Assembly (NCBI GenBank): GCA_013298245.1
Contig: JAAFHD010000164.1
Location: 1,446-7,768, forward strand
Source of the DNA: Alphaproteobacteria bacterium
Lineage (GTDB): Bacteria > Pseudomonadota > Alphaproteobacteria > Acetobacterales > Acetobacteraceae
Reading direction: 5' to 3'
DNA length: 6,323 nt
Shown here: piece by piece, positions 5,797-6,323 of the stretch
Layout: each line of letters opens with the position of its first letter
Numbering within the stretch: the stretch's first letter is position 1
The notes under the pieces: generated by a model
The model's database searches: none
What the model was told of the DNA's origin: nothing
What the model saw: the letters and a program-made list of their open reading frames with translations, nothing else
Position numbers and translations under genes: made by a program

Positions 5797-6323
5797 CAGG
5801 CGGCGCAGCGTCGCTGCCAGCGCATCGGGCAGGGTCAACATCGCCGGCAGATGCGCGCGTTTCGCACCAGGCACGCGCACCTTGGCGTCGCGCGTCATCA
5901 TCGCGATCAGTGTCTCGATGCGCGCAGTATAGCCGCTGTGCAGCGCGCCCGGATCCACCGCCAGGATGACCTGGCCCAAGCGCGGGCGGTTGCCTTCATC
6001 CTCGAAGAAACTATCGGCTTCGAAGCCGAAGGCAGCGCCGGTCAGCGCCACACACAGCAGTTCCACCACCAGCGCCAATGCGGCACCCTTGTCGCCGCCC
6101 AAGGCCAGCATCGCACCTTGCAGCGCGGCCTTGGCGTTGGTGGTCGGGTTGCCTTCGGCGTCCAGCGCCCAGCCTTCGGGGATGGCGTCGCCCTGTTGCG
6201 CGGCGCGCATGATTTTTCCGCGTGCGACGGTGGAGAGTGCGAGGTCGATCACCAGCGGCGGATGTGGCGCTGCGCGCGGAAATGCCGCTGCGACCGGGTT
6301 GGTGCCCAGCAACGGCGTGCGCC
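5785..6323 (-). CDS. Ldh_2-family NAD(P)H-dependent oxidoreductase (malate/L-lactate/ketimine reductase type), 5' end outside window
   Basis: The C-terminal 179 codons of an Ldh_2 (YlbC/AllD/DpkA-type) dehydrogenase, unrelated to classical lactate dehydrogenases. The family uses NAD(P)H on 2-oxo acids (malate, lactate, ureidoglycolate, 2,3-diketogulonate) or on cyclic imines such as piperideine-2-carboxylate. Seen: RTPLLGTNPVAAAFP at the window edge, VIDLALSTVARGKI (VARGKI near 6212-6229), IPEGWALDAEGNPTT, and LGGDKGAALALVVELL (GGDKG at 6085-6099, commonly GGHKG in malate/lactate types), then FFEDEG and GQVILAVDP. A TTG at 6310-6312 lies within the conserved GTNP block, and the frame stays open to the edge, so it is not a start. 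About half the protein, with the N-terminal catalytic residues, is missing from view. Its 3' end overlaps the dehydratase gene tail to tail by 12 nt. Substrate not decided. Confidence 0.9.
   Translation of the reverse strand, partial: RTPLLGTNPVAAAFPRAAPHPPLVIDLALSTVARGKIMRAAQQGDAIPEGWALDAEGNPTTNAKAALQGAMLALGGDKGAALALVVELLCVALTGAAFGFEADSFFEDEGNRPRLGQVILAVDPGALHSGYTARIETLIAMMTRDAKVRVPGAKRAHLPAMLTLPDALAATLRRLSAD

Noticed and set aside
6310..6312. TTG as start codon of the Ldh_2 gene
   Set aside because: It lies inside the conserved PLLGTNP block of the family and the frame continues to the window edge, so the gene starts outside the window.

Overview
The window is a dense, very GC-rich stretch of bacterial chromosome with eight protein genes and almost no non-coding DNA. 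An alphaproteobacterium is the best guess, possibly of the Acetobacteraceae (Roseomonas-like). The reasons are the membrane-anchor-free S49 peptidase typical of that class, a Bug-type solute-binding protein of the sort these bacteria carry in many copies, strong GC preference at third codon positions, and tightly overlapping genes. This placement comes from recalled family resemblance; no search was run. I see no tRNA, rRNA, CRISPR array, insertion sequence, attachment site or replication origin.

Layout. On the minus strand, reading leftward from about 1178, lie an S49-family serine peptidase (387-1178) and the 5' part of a Bug/TctC periplasmic solute-binding protein (1-343, cut by the window edge). 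Their 43-nt gap holds a GC-rich hairpin that takes in part of the Bug Shine-Dalgarno. A 44-nt divergent spacer (1179-1222) separates them from a plus-strand run of five genes: a class A FAD-dependent monooxygenase (1223-2401), an isochorismatase-family amidohydrolase resembling maleamate amidohydrolase/N-carbamoylsarcosine amidase (2398-3006), a LysR-type regulator (3006-3851), queA for tRNA queuosine synthesis (3851-4891) and a PLP-dependent threonine/serine dehydratase (4888-5796). Successive genes overlap by 4, 1, 1 and 4 nt, so they very probably form one translationally coupled operon. The last gene meets, tail to tail with a 12-nt overlap, the 3' part of a minus-strand Ldh_2-family NAD(P)H dehydrogenase (5785-6323, start outside the window).

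How the genes may work together. The monooxygenase and amidohydrolase look like consecutive steps in breakdown of a nitrogen-containing aromatic compound (oxygenation or ring opening, then release of ammonia from an amide), with the LysR protein as the likely local regulator. This is inference; the substrate cannot be read from the sequence. The housekeeping gene queA sits inside this run without its usual partner tgt. The dehydratase and the Ldh_2 enzyme both belong to families that make or use 2-oxo acids or imines, but a functional link between them is only a possibility.

The most notable unexplained structure is a near-perfect 26-bp palindrome (1162-1187) centred on the S49 start codon beside the divergent spacer. 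It could be an operator, or an mRNA hairpin that hides the S49 ribosome binding site.
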